This document shows, piece after piece, positions 7,686 through 15,632 of a stretch of 48,666 bases of DNA. The stretch is from Gallionellaceae bacterium. Lineage in GTDB: Bacteria; Pseudomonadota; Gammaproteobacteria; Burkholderiales; Gallionellaceae. The position numbers were made by a program, and so were the translations under genes. Where the stretch lies: positions 203-48,868 of the forward strand of contig DMCN01000121.1 of assembly GCA_003445795.1 (NCBI GenBank), written 5' to 3'. The notes under the pieces were generated by a model. The model searched no databases and was not told where the DNA came from. It saw only the letters and a list, made by a program, of their open reading frames with translations. The stretch's first letter is position 1; every line of letters starts with the position of its first letter.

Positions 7686-8344
7686 GTACGGTAGAGTGAG
7701 TTGGTGTTGATGTGATTGACGACGGCGTCCGGTACCAGATAACGAACGCTTTTCTTTTCTGCGCAGCGGCGACGGATGTCTGTGGAAGAGATCTCCAGTG
7801 CTGGCATGTCGGCGACGAAGATCGTCCCGGCGGGCGACTCATGCAAGGCATCCGCGCCGGGGGCGAGGCGTGCCTGATATTCGGTTTGCAGCGCGGCGTC
7901 GGCCTTCTGCATCGCATTGCCCAGCGGCAATCCGCCCGCGCGCTGCAACACCACGATGTGCGCCAGGGCGAACAGGCGCTTCCATTCGTGCCAGGTGTGC
8001 AGTTGCAGGAAAGCGTCGCCGCCGAGGATGAGGCATATCGGTTGCTGGTCGCCCAGTTCGGCGCGCAGCGCGGTGAGCGTGTCGACGGTATAGCAGGGGT
8101 CGCTGCGGAACACTTCGCGTACGTCGACGAGGAAATCAGGGTGGCCGTTCAGCGCGAGGCGCACCATCTCCCAGCGCATCTTGGCCGATGCCTGCGGCGC
8201 GGGCCGGTGCGGCGGCGTGCCGCAGGGGACGAAGCGGACTTGCGCCAGCTTGCACTGCTCCAGCGCTTCCTGTGCGATGCGCAGATGCCCATGGTGGATG
8301 GGATCGAAGGTGCCGCCGAGGATGCCGATGGGGGCAGTGCTCAT
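7679..8344 (-). CDS. nadD: Nicotinate-nucleotide adenylyltransferase
   Basis: Transfers AMP from ATP to nicotinate mononucleotide to give deamido-NAD in NAD synthesis. The 221-residue protein begins with the nucleotidyltransferase motif GILGGTFDPIHHGHLRIA (residues 7-24), including the HxGH catalytic signature, and has the C-terminal SSTDIRRR that binds ATP phosphates. It is the first gene of the minus-strand run ending at rng. No clear Shine-Dalgarno precedes the ATG. The promoter must lie in or near the repeat element just upstream. Confidence 0.95.
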   Translation of the reverse strand: MSTAPIGILGGTFDPIHHGHLRIAQEALEQCKLAQVRFVPCGTPPHRPAPQASAKMRWEMVRLALNGHPDFLVDVREVFRSDPCYTVDTLTALRAELGDQQPICLILGGDAFLQLHTWHEWKRLFALAHIVVLQRAGGLPLGNAMQKADAALQTEYQARLAPGADALHESPAGTIFVADMPALEISSTDIRRRCAEKKSVRYLVPDAVVNHINTNSLYRTC

Positions 8345-8363
8345 ATTGTGAGGAAAATACGGT

Positions 8364-8471
8364 TAGCCACGGATGGATACGGATGAAGCATGGATAAGAA
8401 CGGCGGCAAGTTTAACCGATATTTCCTGCCGCCGCCGATACGGCGGGTCTGGCAGGGCTCATCTGTGGCTA
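8364..8471. repeat. MITE-like element with 12-bp inverted ends
   Basis: TAGCCACGGATG (8364-8375) and CATCTGTGGCTA (8460-8471) are inverted copies with one mismatch and enclose 84 bp. Inside, CGGCGGCA (8401-8408) and TGCCGCCG (8427-8434) form a perfect 8-bp stem. The outermost TA on each side could be a TA target duplication, as made by Tc1/mariner or IS630-type elements. It encodes nothing and fills the gap between nadD and aceF. The alternative is a structured terminator or leader. Confidence 0.5.
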
Positions 8472-8486
8472 GTGAGGGATTAAAAA

Positions 8487-9779
8487 TTACAGCGCCAACC
8501 TGCGCATATCGGACAGTACATGCGCGAGGTAGGTGGTGAAACGGGCCCCGGCCGCGCCGTCGATCACTCGGTGATCGTAGGACAGTGACAGCGGCAGCAT
8601 CAGTCGCGGCACGAACTCGCCGTCTTTCCACACCGGTTTCATGCTGGAGCGCGAAACGCCCAGAATGGCCACTTCCGGTGCATTGATGATGGGCGTGAAC
8701 GCCGTGCCTCCGATGCCGCCCAGGCTGGAGATGGTGAAACAGCCGCCCTGCATGTCGGCGGCGGTGATCTTCTTCTCGCGCGCCTTGGCGCTGACTTCGC
8801 CCAGCTCTTTCGCCAGCTGCACGATGCCTTTCTGATCCACGTCGCGAATCACCGGCACCATCAGGCCATCCGGCGTATCCACGGCGACGCCGATGTGGAT
8901 GTATTTCTTCACGATCAGATTCTCGCCGCTGGCATCCAGTGAGGCGTTGAAATCCGGGAAGTGCTTGAGCGTGATCGCGCAAGCCTTGAGCATGAAGGCG
9001 AGCGGGGTGATCTTGATGTCCTGCTTGGCGTATTCCGCGCCCAGTTCCTTGCGGAATGCTTCCATCTCGCTGATGTCGGCCTCCTCGAACTGCGTGACAT
9101 GCGGGATCATCACCCAGTTGCGGTGCAGGTTGGCGCCGGAGATCTTCTTGATGCGTGACAGCGGCTTGGCTTCGATGGCGCCGAATTTGGCGAAATCGAC
9201 ATCTGGCCACGGCAGCAAGCCGGGCAAGGCGCCGCCCGTGGCTGCGCCGCCACCGGCCAGCGACTTCTTGACGAAGTTCTGCACGTCGTCCTTCGTGACG
9301 CGCCCTTTCTCGCCACTGCCGCCGACTTTCACCAGATCCACGCCCAATTCGCGCGCGAAGCGGCGGATGGAAGGGCTGGCATGGGCGCTTGCACCGGATG
9401 AAACGGGTGCGGGCGCTGCGGCGGCAATGGGTGCCGCGACAGGGGCTGGTGTTGCGACGGGAGCAGTCGCTACGGGGGTCGCAGTCTGCGCGGGTGCGGC
9501 TGCCGGAGCCGTTGAGGGTGCCAGTGTAGCGGCTTCACCGCTTGCCTCGATCGTCACGATCAAAGCGCCTTCCGACACTTTGTCGCCGACCTTGACCTTC
9601 ACTTCCTTGACCACGCCGGCAAATGGCGTGGGGACATCCACGGTCGCCTTGTCGGTTTCGAGCGAGATCAGTGTCTGCTCGGCAGACACCTTGTCACCCG
9701 CCTTCACCGCAACATCGATGATGGCCACGTCTTTGAAATTGCCGATATCCGGCACCACTACATTTTTGATTTCTGCCAC
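8487..9779 (-). CDS. aceF: Pyruvate dehydrogenase E2, dihydrolipoyl acetyltransferase
   Basis: Core of the pyruvate dehydrogenase complex; passes the acetyl group from lipoyl to CoA. Domain order: one lipoyl domain (about 1-80, lipoyl Lys44 in ETDKAT), an Ala/Pro-rich linker (82-130), the peripheral subunit-binding domain (ASPSIRRFARELGVDLVKVG, about 134-171), and the catalytic domain with His403 and Asp407 in SYDHRVIDG. The 430-residue length fits single-lipoyl E2. The start is GTG with GAGGAGA ahead of it. It lies 15 bp after aceE. A dihydrolipoyl dehydrogenase gene does not follow. Confidence 0.95.
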   Translation of the reverse strand: MAEIKNVVVPDIGNFKDVAIIDVAVKAGDKVSAEQTLISLETDKATVDVPTPFAGVVKEVKVKVGDKVSEGALIVTIEASGEAATLAPSTAPAAAPAQTATPVATAPVATPAPVAAPIAAAAPAPVSSGASAHASPSIRRFARELGVDLVKVGGSGEKGRVTKDDVQNFVKKSLAGGGAATGGALPGLLPWPDVDFAKFGAIEAKPLSRIKKISGANLHRNWVMIPHVTQFEEADISEMEAFRKELGAEYAKQDIKITPLAFMLKACAITLKHFPDFNASLDASGENLIVKKYIHIGVAVDTPDGLMVPVIRDVDQKGIVQLAKELGEVSAKAREKKITAADMQGGCFTISSLGGIGGTAFTPIINAPEVAILGVSRSSMKPVWKDGEFVPRLMLPLSLSYDHRVIDGAAGARFTTYLAHVLSDMRRLAL

Positions 9780-9794
9780 GCTGGTCTCCTCGGC

Positions 9795-12449
9795 TTAAAC
9801 CGTGACTGGGTTCGGTTTGTCGGGGTTGATCTTGTAAAGCTTGATCGCCTTGCTCACTTCACTCGCCGGGATGGTGCCCTCGTCGGCCAGCGCCTTCAGC
9901 GCGGCGACGGCGACGTAGAAGCGGTCCACCTCGAAGAACTGGCGCAGCTTGACACGGAAGTCGGAACGGCCGAAACCGTCCGTGCCCAGCGTCTTGTAGC
10001 GTGCTTTGACGAAAGGACGGATCTGGTCGGAATAGGCACGCATGTAATCGGTTGCTGCGATCACCGGCGTCTTGGCATCCAGGCAGGCATCCACATAACT
10101 TGTGCGCGGCTGCGCTTCGGGGTGCAAGGTGTTCCAGCGTTCGCAGTCGATGCCGTCGCGACGCAGCTCGTTGAAGCTGGTCACGCTCCACACGTCGGCG
10201 GCGACGCCGAAATCCTTCTCCAGCAACTCGGCGGCGGCGATCACCTCGCGCAGGATGGTGCCGCTGCCCAGCAGTTGCACTTTGGCTTTTGCCTTGGACT
10301 TGCTTGCGCTGAACTTGTACATACCCTTGATGATGCCTTCTTCCGCCCCTTTGGGCATGGCCGGGTGGGTGTAGTTCTCGTTCATCACAGTGAGGTAATA
10401 GAACACGTCTTCCTGGTTCTGGTACATGCGGCGCATGCCGTCCTGCACGATTACGGCCAGCTCGTAGGCGAAGGTCGGATCGTAGGAGATGCAGTTGGGG
10501 ATGGTGGCTGCCATCAGGTGGCTGTGGCCGTCCTGGTGTTGCAGACCTTCGCCATTCAGCGTGGTGCGCCCGGCGGTGCCGCCGACCATGAAACCGCGCG
10601 CACGCAGGTCGCCCGCCGCGTAGGCCAGGTCGCCGATGCGCTGGAAGCCGAACATCGAATAGTAGATGTAGAACGGGATCATTGCCTTGCCGTGGTTGGC
10701 ATACGATGTCGCCGCAGCGATCCAGTCGGCCATGCCGCCCGCTTCGTTGATGCCTTCCTGCAGGATCTGTCCGGTCGAAGACTCCTTGTAGAACATCAGT
10801 TCTTCGGCGTCCTGCGGCGTGTACAGCTGACCCACCTGCGAGAAGATGCCGAGCTGGCGGAACATGCCTTCCATACCGAAGGTGCGCGATTCGTCGGGCA
10901 CGATTGGCACGATCTGCTTGCCGATGTTCTTGTCCTTCAGCAACATCCCCAGCATGCGCACGAAAGCCATGGTGGTGGAGAACTCGCGGTCCTCGCTGCT
11001 TTTTAACAGAACGTCGAACGTGGAAAGATCGGGAATCTGCAACGATTCCTTACCCTGCGCGCGTGCCGGCAGGGTGCCCATGGCCGCGCCGCGTTCGCGC
11101 AGGTACTTCATCTCCTGGCTGTCTTCGGCGGGACGCACGAAAGGCAGGCTCGGCAATTGTTCGTCGGAGACGGGGATGTTGAAGCGGTCGCGGAATTTGC
11201 GCAGTTCTTCCAGTCCCAGCTTTTTCTGTTGGTGCGTCGGGTTCTGCGCTTCGCCCGCTTCGCCCATGCCGTAACCCTTCACCGTCTTGGCGAGGATCAC
11301 CGTGGGTTGGCCTCTGTGTTTGTTGGCTGCGGCGTAGGCCGCGAACATCTTGAACGGATCATGACCGCCTCGGTTCAGGTGCCAGATCTCGTCATCCGAC
11401 ATGTCGGCGACCAGTTCCAGCAGCTCCGGGTACTTGCCGAAGAATTCCTTGCGCACGAACGCGCCGTCTTTGGCTTTGTAGTTCTGGTATTCGCCGTCGA
11501 CGACTTCTTCCATGCGTTTCATCAGCAGCCCGCTCTTGTCCTTGGCGAACAGGCGATCCCAGCGGCGTCCCCAGACCACCTTGATGACGTTCCAACCTGC
11601 GCCGCGGAAAACGCCTTCCAGTTCCTGGATGATCTTGCCGTTGCCGCGCACCGGTCCGTCCAGGCGTTGCAGGTTGCAGTTGATGACGAAGATCAGATTG
11701 TCGAGTTTCTCGCGCCCGGCCATCGAGATCGCGCCCAGCGATTCCGGCTCGTCGGTCTCGCCGTCGCCGAGGAAGGCCCACACCTTGCGGCCATCGGTCT
11801 GCGCCAGTTCACGGTGTTGCAGATAGCGCATGAAGCGCGCCTGATAAATAGCCATCAGCGGCCCCAGGCCCATGGAGACCGTGGGGAACTGCCAGAAATT
11901 CGGCATCAACCAGGGGTGCGGATAGGAGGATAGTCCGTCGCCATCAACTTCCTGACGGTACTTGCGCAACTGCTCTTCAGTCAGGCGGCCTTCGATGTAA
12001 GCGCGGGCATAGATGCCGGGCGAGGAGTGGCCCTGGAAATACACCAGATCGCCGCCGTGATCGTCGGTCTTGCCATGGAAGAAATGGTTGAAAGCAACGT
12101 CATACAAGGTCGCGGCCGAAGCAAAGCTGGCGATGTGGCCGCCCAGCTCCGACGACTCCTTGTTGGCGTTCATCACGATGGCCATCGCGTTCCAGCGCGT
12201 CAGCGCGCGGATGCGGTGTTCCAGTTCAAAATTCCCCGCCGAACGTTCTTCCTTATCGACCGGAATGGTGTTGATGTATGGCGTGGTCGCGCTGATCGGC
12301 ATGTCGTCGCCGGCCATGCGTGCGTGATGGATCAGCTGATCCATCAGGAAGTGGGCGCGTGCCGCACCTTCCTTGTCCAGCACGGATTGGAGCGCGTCCA
12401 GCCACTCCTGAGTCTCTTGCGGGTCTTGATCTGGTATTTGTGTCGCCAT
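9795..12449 (-). CDS. aceE: Pyruvate dehydrogenase E1, homodimeric
   Basis: Thiamine diphosphate enzyme that decarboxylates pyruvate and reductively acetylates the lipoyl group of AceF. The 884-residue protein matches the single-chain E1 of proteobacteria. The ThDP motif GDGETDEPESLG starts at about residue 228 and ends with INCNLQRLDGP. An active-site loop and HHHG-like regions appear as FHGKTDDHGGDLVYFQGH (about 124-141). It starts 3 bp after the fau stop, with GGGAGAGAG as ribosome-binding site, so it is the second gene of a fau-aceE-aceF transcript. Confidence 0.97.
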   Translation of the reverse strand: MATQIPDQDPQETQEWLDALQSVLDKEGAARAHFLMDQLIHHARMAGDDMPISATTPYINTIPVDKEERSAGNFELEHRIRALTRWNAMAIVMNANKESSELGGHIASFASAATLYDVAFNHFFHGKTDDHGGDLVYFQGHSSPGIYARAYIEGRLTEEQLRKYRQEVDGDGLSSYPHPWLMPNFWQFPTVSMGLGPLMAIYQARFMRYLQHRELAQTDGRKVWAFLGDGETDEPESLGAISMAGREKLDNLIFVINCNLQRLDGPVRGNGKIIQELEGVFRGAGWNVIKVVWGRRWDRLFAKDKSGLLMKRMEEVVDGEYQNYKAKDGAFVRKEFFGKYPELLELVADMSDDEIWHLNRGGHDPFKMFAAYAAANKHRGQPTVILAKTVKGYGMGEAGEAQNPTHQQKKLGLEELRKFRDRFNIPVSDEQLPSLPFVRPAEDSQEMKYLRERGAAMGTLPARAQGKESLQIPDLSTFDVLLKSSEDREFSTTMAFVRMLGMLLKDKNIGKQIVPIVPDESRTFGMEGMFRQLGIFSQVGQLYTPQDAEELMFYKESSTGQILQEGINEAGGMADWIAAATSYANHGKAMIPFYIYYSMFGFQRIGDLAYAAGDLRARGFMVGGTAGRTTLNGEGLQHQDGHSHLMAATIPNCISYDPTFAYELAVIVQDGMRRMYQNQEDVFYYLTVMNENYTHPAMPKGAEEGIIKGMYKFSASKSKAKAKVQLLGSGTILREVIAAAELLEKDFGVAADVWSVTSFNELRRDGIDCERWNTLHPEAQPRTSYVDACLDAKTPVIAATDYMRAYSDQIRPFVKARYKTLGTDGFGRSDFRVKLRQFFEVDRFYVAVAALKALADEGTIPASEVSKAIKLYKINPDKPNPVTV

Positions 12450-12452
12450 CGC

Positions 12453-13052
12453 TTACTCTCTCCCTTTGATGCAGTGTATCGTTTCATTCTCCGTCACCAA
12501 CCATTCCACCTTTTGGTCGGTACTTTCCAACGGAATCTCTTGCACTATTTGCAGCGCAAACGCACCGGCGACCAGTGTTGGTCGATGCGGCATACGTGCC
12601 AGCAGCTTGTCGTAGAACCCGCCACCGTAGCCCAGGCGGTCGCCCGACCGGGTGAATGCAACTCCCGGCAGCAGGATGAAGTCCACGGTGCCAAGTGCGT
12701 CGAGTCTCGTGCAGCGTTCGGCGACCGGCTCGCGTATGTCCCATGCCCCAGGTGCCACGTCATGTTGCAGGTCGTGCACCTTATATATGTCGAGGTGGCC
12801 GCTCGCCCGGTTCACCCGCGGCAGCAATACTTGCTTGCCGTCCGCCAGCGCCTGGTTCACCCACAGTTCGGCAGCCAGTTCAGCTCCAAAATTCAAATAG
12901 CCCAGTACGACAGTTGCCTGTTTGTAGCCGGGCAGGCCGCAGATTCCGCCGGTGATGGTGCGGCTCAGGCGCAGGTTCTCGGCGCTACCCAGCTTTTCGC
13001 GGGCGGCGATTATACTTTGCCTGAGGACCTGTTTTCTAGCGCGGATATCCAT
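12453..13052 (-). CDS. fau: 5-formyltetrahydrofolate cyclo-ligase
   Basis: Converts 5-formyl-THF and ATP to 5,10-methenyl-THF, returning stored folate to the one-carbon pool. The family signature GVAFTRSGDRLGYGGGFYDK is complete near residue 150, preceded by FILLP. The N-terminus (MDIRARKQVLRQS) carries the Lys/Arg-rich ATP-binding stretch. The ATG at 13052 is preferred over a TTG two codons upstream; AAGGGG lies ahead of both. In many proteobacteria this gene (ygfA) follows 6S RNA; here a structured element lies upstream instead. Confidence 0.93.
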   Translation of the reverse strand: MDIRARKQVLRQSIIAAREKLGSAENLRLSRTITGGICGLPGYKQATVVLGYLNFGAELAAELWVNQALADGKQVLLPRVNRASGHLDIYKVHDLQHDVAPGAWDIREPVAERCTRLDALGTVDFILLPGVAFTRSGDRLGYGGGFYDKLLARMPHRPTLVAGAFALQIVQEIPLESTDQKVEWLVTENETIHCIKGRE

Positions 13053-13084
13053 TCCCAACTCGCCCCTTACTTAAGATTCGTAAA

Positions 13085-13103
13085 TTTGCGCTCTATTTTG
13101 CGC
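13085..13103. promoter_or_regulatory. Tandem TTTGCGC sites ahead of fau
   Basis: TTTGCGC occurs at 13085-13091 and 13097-13103, a 12-bp period, in the leader of the fau-aceE-aceF run. The interval also contains inverted TGCGC/GCGCA arms. Spacing of about one helical turn suits a dimeric regulator. No known box (for example PdhR) is recognised, and chance is possible. Confidence 0.25.
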
Positions 13104-13132
13104 ATATATATCAAAAACACATCTAACGCCCA

Positions 13133-13328
13133 TTAATAATTATTATTGGCGGGAGCAATAAAGCAACTCTTTTGTGCTCGAAATCGACAGGAAGCGCCCC
13201 AGCCTGCCCGAAAATGTAGCGGAGGGACGCGTTGGGTGCTGAAGTGGGAGACGCTGAAACGGGGAGCGTAGCCGGCTGGGGCGGATCGCCAAGGCTGAAT
13301 CACGGACAAGTCCGTGACCATTCGCTGA
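13133..13328. repeat. Structured non-coding element between ilvA and fau
   Basis: Perfect 10-bp arms CGCCCCAGCC (13195-13204) and GGCTGGGGCG (13274-13283) enclose 69 bp that is purine-rich on the plus strand and contains the tandem motif GCTGAA..GGGAG about 15 bp apart. At the fau side there is an almost perfect AT palindrome centred at 13140. At the ilvA side is the hairpin TCACGGAC AA GTCCGTGA (13300-13317). No credible coding frame is present. It may be a dispersed intergenic repeat or an RNA gene. The expected 6S RNA slot is here, but I cannot match 6S features. Confidence 0.45.
13300..13317 (-). terminator. Hairpin after ilvA, possible terminator
   Basis: TCACGGAC and GTCCGTGA form a perfect 8-bp stem with a two-base centre, 11 nt beyond the ilvA stop. 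There is no T run, so rho-independent termination is doubtful; it could instead protect the 3' end. Confidence 0.35.
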
Positions 13329-14843
13329 TCAGCCCAAAAATAGCCGATAGGCCGGATTGTCACTCTCGTCCCAGTACGGATAACCGAGGGTGTCGAGGAA
13401 GGTCTTGAGCGCCTTCTTGTCGGTGCGCGGCACCTGCATGCCAACCAGCACGCGACCGTAGTCGGCGCCGTGGTTGCGGTAATGGAACAGCGAGATGTTC
13501 CAGCTGTGGTCCATGCTGTTGAGGAAGTTCATCAGCGCGCCGGGGCGCTCCGGGAATTCAAAACGGAACAGGATCTCGTTTTCGGCCGCGGCATGGCCGC
13601 CGACCAGGTGGCGCAAGTGCAGCTTGGCCATCTCGTTGTCGGAGAGGTCCAACGTCGGCAATTTGCCACGTTGCAGCTTGTCCACGAGGTCGGCCGTCTC
13701 CGACTGGTCTTTGACCTGGATGCCGACGAACACCTGCGCCGCTGTAGGGTCGGCGTAGCGGTAGTTGAACTCGGTGATGTTGCGCTTGCCCAGCAGCGAA
13801 CAGAATTTTCGGAAGCTGCCGGGCGTCTCCGGGATGGTGACAGCGAGCAGGGACTCGCGTTTCTCGCCTATCTCGGAGCGCTCGGCGACGAAGCGCAGGC
13901 GGTCGAAGTTCATGTTGGCGCCGCTGCACACGGTCACCAGCGTCTCGCCCTTGAGCTGTTCGCGTTTGGCATACAGTTTGGCGCCCGCTACGGCCAGCGC
14001 ACCTGCCGGTTCCAGTATCGAGCGCGTGTCCTGGAACACGTCCTTGATCGCCGCGCACACCTCGTCGGTATCCACCAGCACGACTTCATCGACGTATTGT
14101 TTGCAGACGCGGAAGGTCTCCTCGCCCGCGAGTTTCACTGCCGTGCCGTCCGAGAACAGGCCGACGTCGTTGAGCGTGACGCGCTTCTTCGCCTTGAGCG
14201 AACGCGCCATCGCGTCCGAGTCGGTGGTCTGCACGCCGATGACCTTGATATCGGGGCGCACCTGTTTGACGTAAGCCGCCACGCCCGCGATCAGTCCGCC
14301 GCCGCCGATGGCGCAGAAGATGGCGTGGATGGGGGCCTGGTGCTGGCGCAACACTTCCATGCCGATGGTGCCTTGTCCGGCGATCACATCGGGATCGTCG
14401 AAGGGGTGCACGAAGGTGAGATCCCTTTCTTTTTCCAGCTCGTACGCGCGGGTACAGGCGTCGCTGTAGCTGTCGCCGTGCAGCACAATCTCTACCGAAC
14501 GCTGGCCGAAATGCCGCACCGCATCGATTTTCACTTGCGGCGTGGTGGTCGGCATCACGATGATGGCCTTGCAGCCGAGACGGTGTGCGGAGAGGGCCAC
14601 GCCCTGCGCATGGTTGCCCGCCGAGGCGGCGATCACGCCGCGCTTGAGTTGCTCAGGTGTGAGTTGCGCCATCTTGTTGTAGGCGCCGCGCAGCTTGAAT
14701 GAGAACACCGGCTGCATGTCCTCGCGTTTGAACAGGATGCTGTTGCCGATGCGCGCCGACAGATTGGGCGCGAGTTCAAGCGGCGTTTCGACCGCCACGT
14801 CATAGACGCGGGCGGTCAGGATTCTCTTCAGATAACTTTGCAT
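13329..14843 (-). CDS. ilvA: Threonine ammonia-lyase, biosynthetic
   Basis: PLP enzyme that deaminates threonine to 2-oxobutanoate, the committed step of isoleucine synthesis. The 504-residue length is that of the allosteric biosynthetic form. The PLP lysine is Lys50 in SFKLRGAYNKMAQL; the phosphate-binding glycine loop is AIGGGGLIAGVA. Two ACT-like regulatory domains follow from about residue 325 (SLLAVTIPETPGSFRKFCSL and FRFEFPERPGALMNFLNSM), which bind isoleucine and valine in known members. It stands alone between two hairpins that share TCACGGACAA. Confidence 0.96.
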   Translation of the reverse strand: MQSYLKRILTARVYDVAVETPLELAPNLSARIGNSILFKREDMQPVFSFKLRGAYNKMAQLTPEQLKRGVIAASAGNHAQGVALSAHRLGCKAIIVMPTTTPQVKIDAVRHFGQRSVEIVLHGDSYSDACTRAYELEKERDLTFVHPFDDPDVIAGQGTIGMEVLRQHQAPIHAIFCAIGGGGLIAGVAAYVKQVRPDIKVIGVQTTDSDAMARSLKAKKRVTLNDVGLFSDGTAVKLAGEETFRVCKQYVDEVVLVDTDEVCAAIKDVFQDTRSILEPAGALAVAGAKLYAKREQLKGETLVTVCSGANMNFDRLRFVAERSEIGEKRESLLAVTIPETPGSFRKFCSLLGKRNITEFNYRYADPTAAQVFVGIQVKDQSETADLVDKLQRGKLPTLDLSDNEMAKLHLRHLVGGHAAAENEILFRFEFPERPGALMNFLNSMDHSWNISLFHYRNHGADYGRVLVGMQVPRTDKKALKTFLDTLGYPYWDESDNPAYRLFLG

Positions 14844-14852
14844 GATGATTCA

Positions 14853-14871
14853 CGGACAATTGAATTGTCCG
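14853..14871 (-). promoter_or_regulatory. Inverted repeat just upstream of ilvA
   Basis: CGGACAATT and AATTGTCCG are perfect 9-bp arms around one base, centred 19 bp before the ilvA start. It could be an operator, a leader hairpin that controls ribosome access, or a terminator for the phosphatase gene upstream. The absence of a T run argues against the last. Confidence 0.4.
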
Positions 14872-14900
14872 CAAGATTAGCAGGAAACCGGGCTTGTTGC

Positions 14901-15605
14901 TTAAGCGCGCAGCCCGATCAGCTTGTAGAAACGGGGCAGGTCACCCAGATCCTCGAGTACTGCCGCAGCGCCGGTGAAGTCCTGCTTGCAGGTGTACGGG
15001 TTGGTTGTGATGTAGGTCTTGATGCCCGCCGCAAGGGAAGAGCGCAGGCCGTTGTTGGAATCTTCCAGCGCGATGCAGTCCTGCGGTGCAAGCTTGAGCT
15101 CGTTCAACACCCAATTGTAAATGTCCGGCGCCGGCTTTTTGTGAGGCACGATATCGCCGCAGCCGTTGGCGGAGAAGTTGCTTGCCCAATCCTTGCCCAG
15201 TCCTACCTCGAGCAGGGCGGAGACGTTCTCCGGCGATGTGGTGGTCGCGATGGCGAGCTTGAGTCCTGCATCGCGCGCATCGCTGATGAGCTGCTTGACG
15301 CCGGGACGCAGCGGGATCTTGCCGTCGCGCAACATGGCTGTGTAGTGGCCTGTCTTCACGACATGCAGATTCTTGACGAAACCTTCGTAATCATCGGGCT
15401 TGCTGAAATCCGGCAGCCAGTCTTGAACGTAGTATTTGATGCGCTCTTTGCCGCCGGTCACCTTGAGCAGCTTGTCGTACAAAGCGACATCCCAATTCCA
15501 AACCAGGCCGTTCTCGGCAAAAGCCATGTTGAATGCGATGCGGTGCGCGTCCTCGGTGTCGGCTAGGGTGCCGTCGACGTCGAATATGATGGCTTTGAGT
15601 GTCAT
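14901..15605 (-). CDS. HAD-superfamily phosphatase, CbbY-like
   Basis: A 234-residue haloacid dehalogenase subfamily IA hydrolase. The nucleophile motif IFDVDGTLADTEDAHRIAFN has Asp9 and Asp11. Motif II is IATTTSPENVSALL, the lysine of motif III is in PHKKPAPDIYNWVL, and motif IV is CIALEDSNNGLRSS. A helical cap lies between residues 20 and 85. The cap and motifs resemble CbbY, which clears xylulose-1,5-bisphosphate, a misfire product of RuBisCO. No RuBisCO gene is in this window, so the substrate is unproven. It lies between ffh and ilvA on the same strand. Confidence 0.82.
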   Translation of the reverse strand: MTLKAIIFDVDGTLADTEDAHRIAFNMAFAENGLVWNWDVALYDKLLKVTGGKERIKYYVQDWLPDFSKPDDYEGFVKNLHVVKTGHYTAMLRDGKIPLRPGVKQLISDARDAGLKLAIATTTSPENVSALLEVGLGKDWASNFSANGCGDIVPHKKPAPDIYNWVLNELKLAPQDCIALEDSNNGLRSSLAAGIKTYITTNPYTCKQDFTGAAAVLEDLGDLPRFYKLIGLRA

Positions 15606-15632
15606 GTCTGCTGTTCTATATTTAAGTGAGGG

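Noticed and set aside
13133..13320. Calling the element upstream of fau 6S RNA
   Set aside because: The place fits, but the sequence does not show the 6S bubble motifs I know, and pairing of the outermost ends is poor. Kept as an unidentified structured element.
13470..14702. A 410-codon plus-strand frame opposite ilvA
   Set aside because: Composition is typical of an antisense shadow (His, Arg, Leu, Gly rich) and ilvA is complete on the minus strand.
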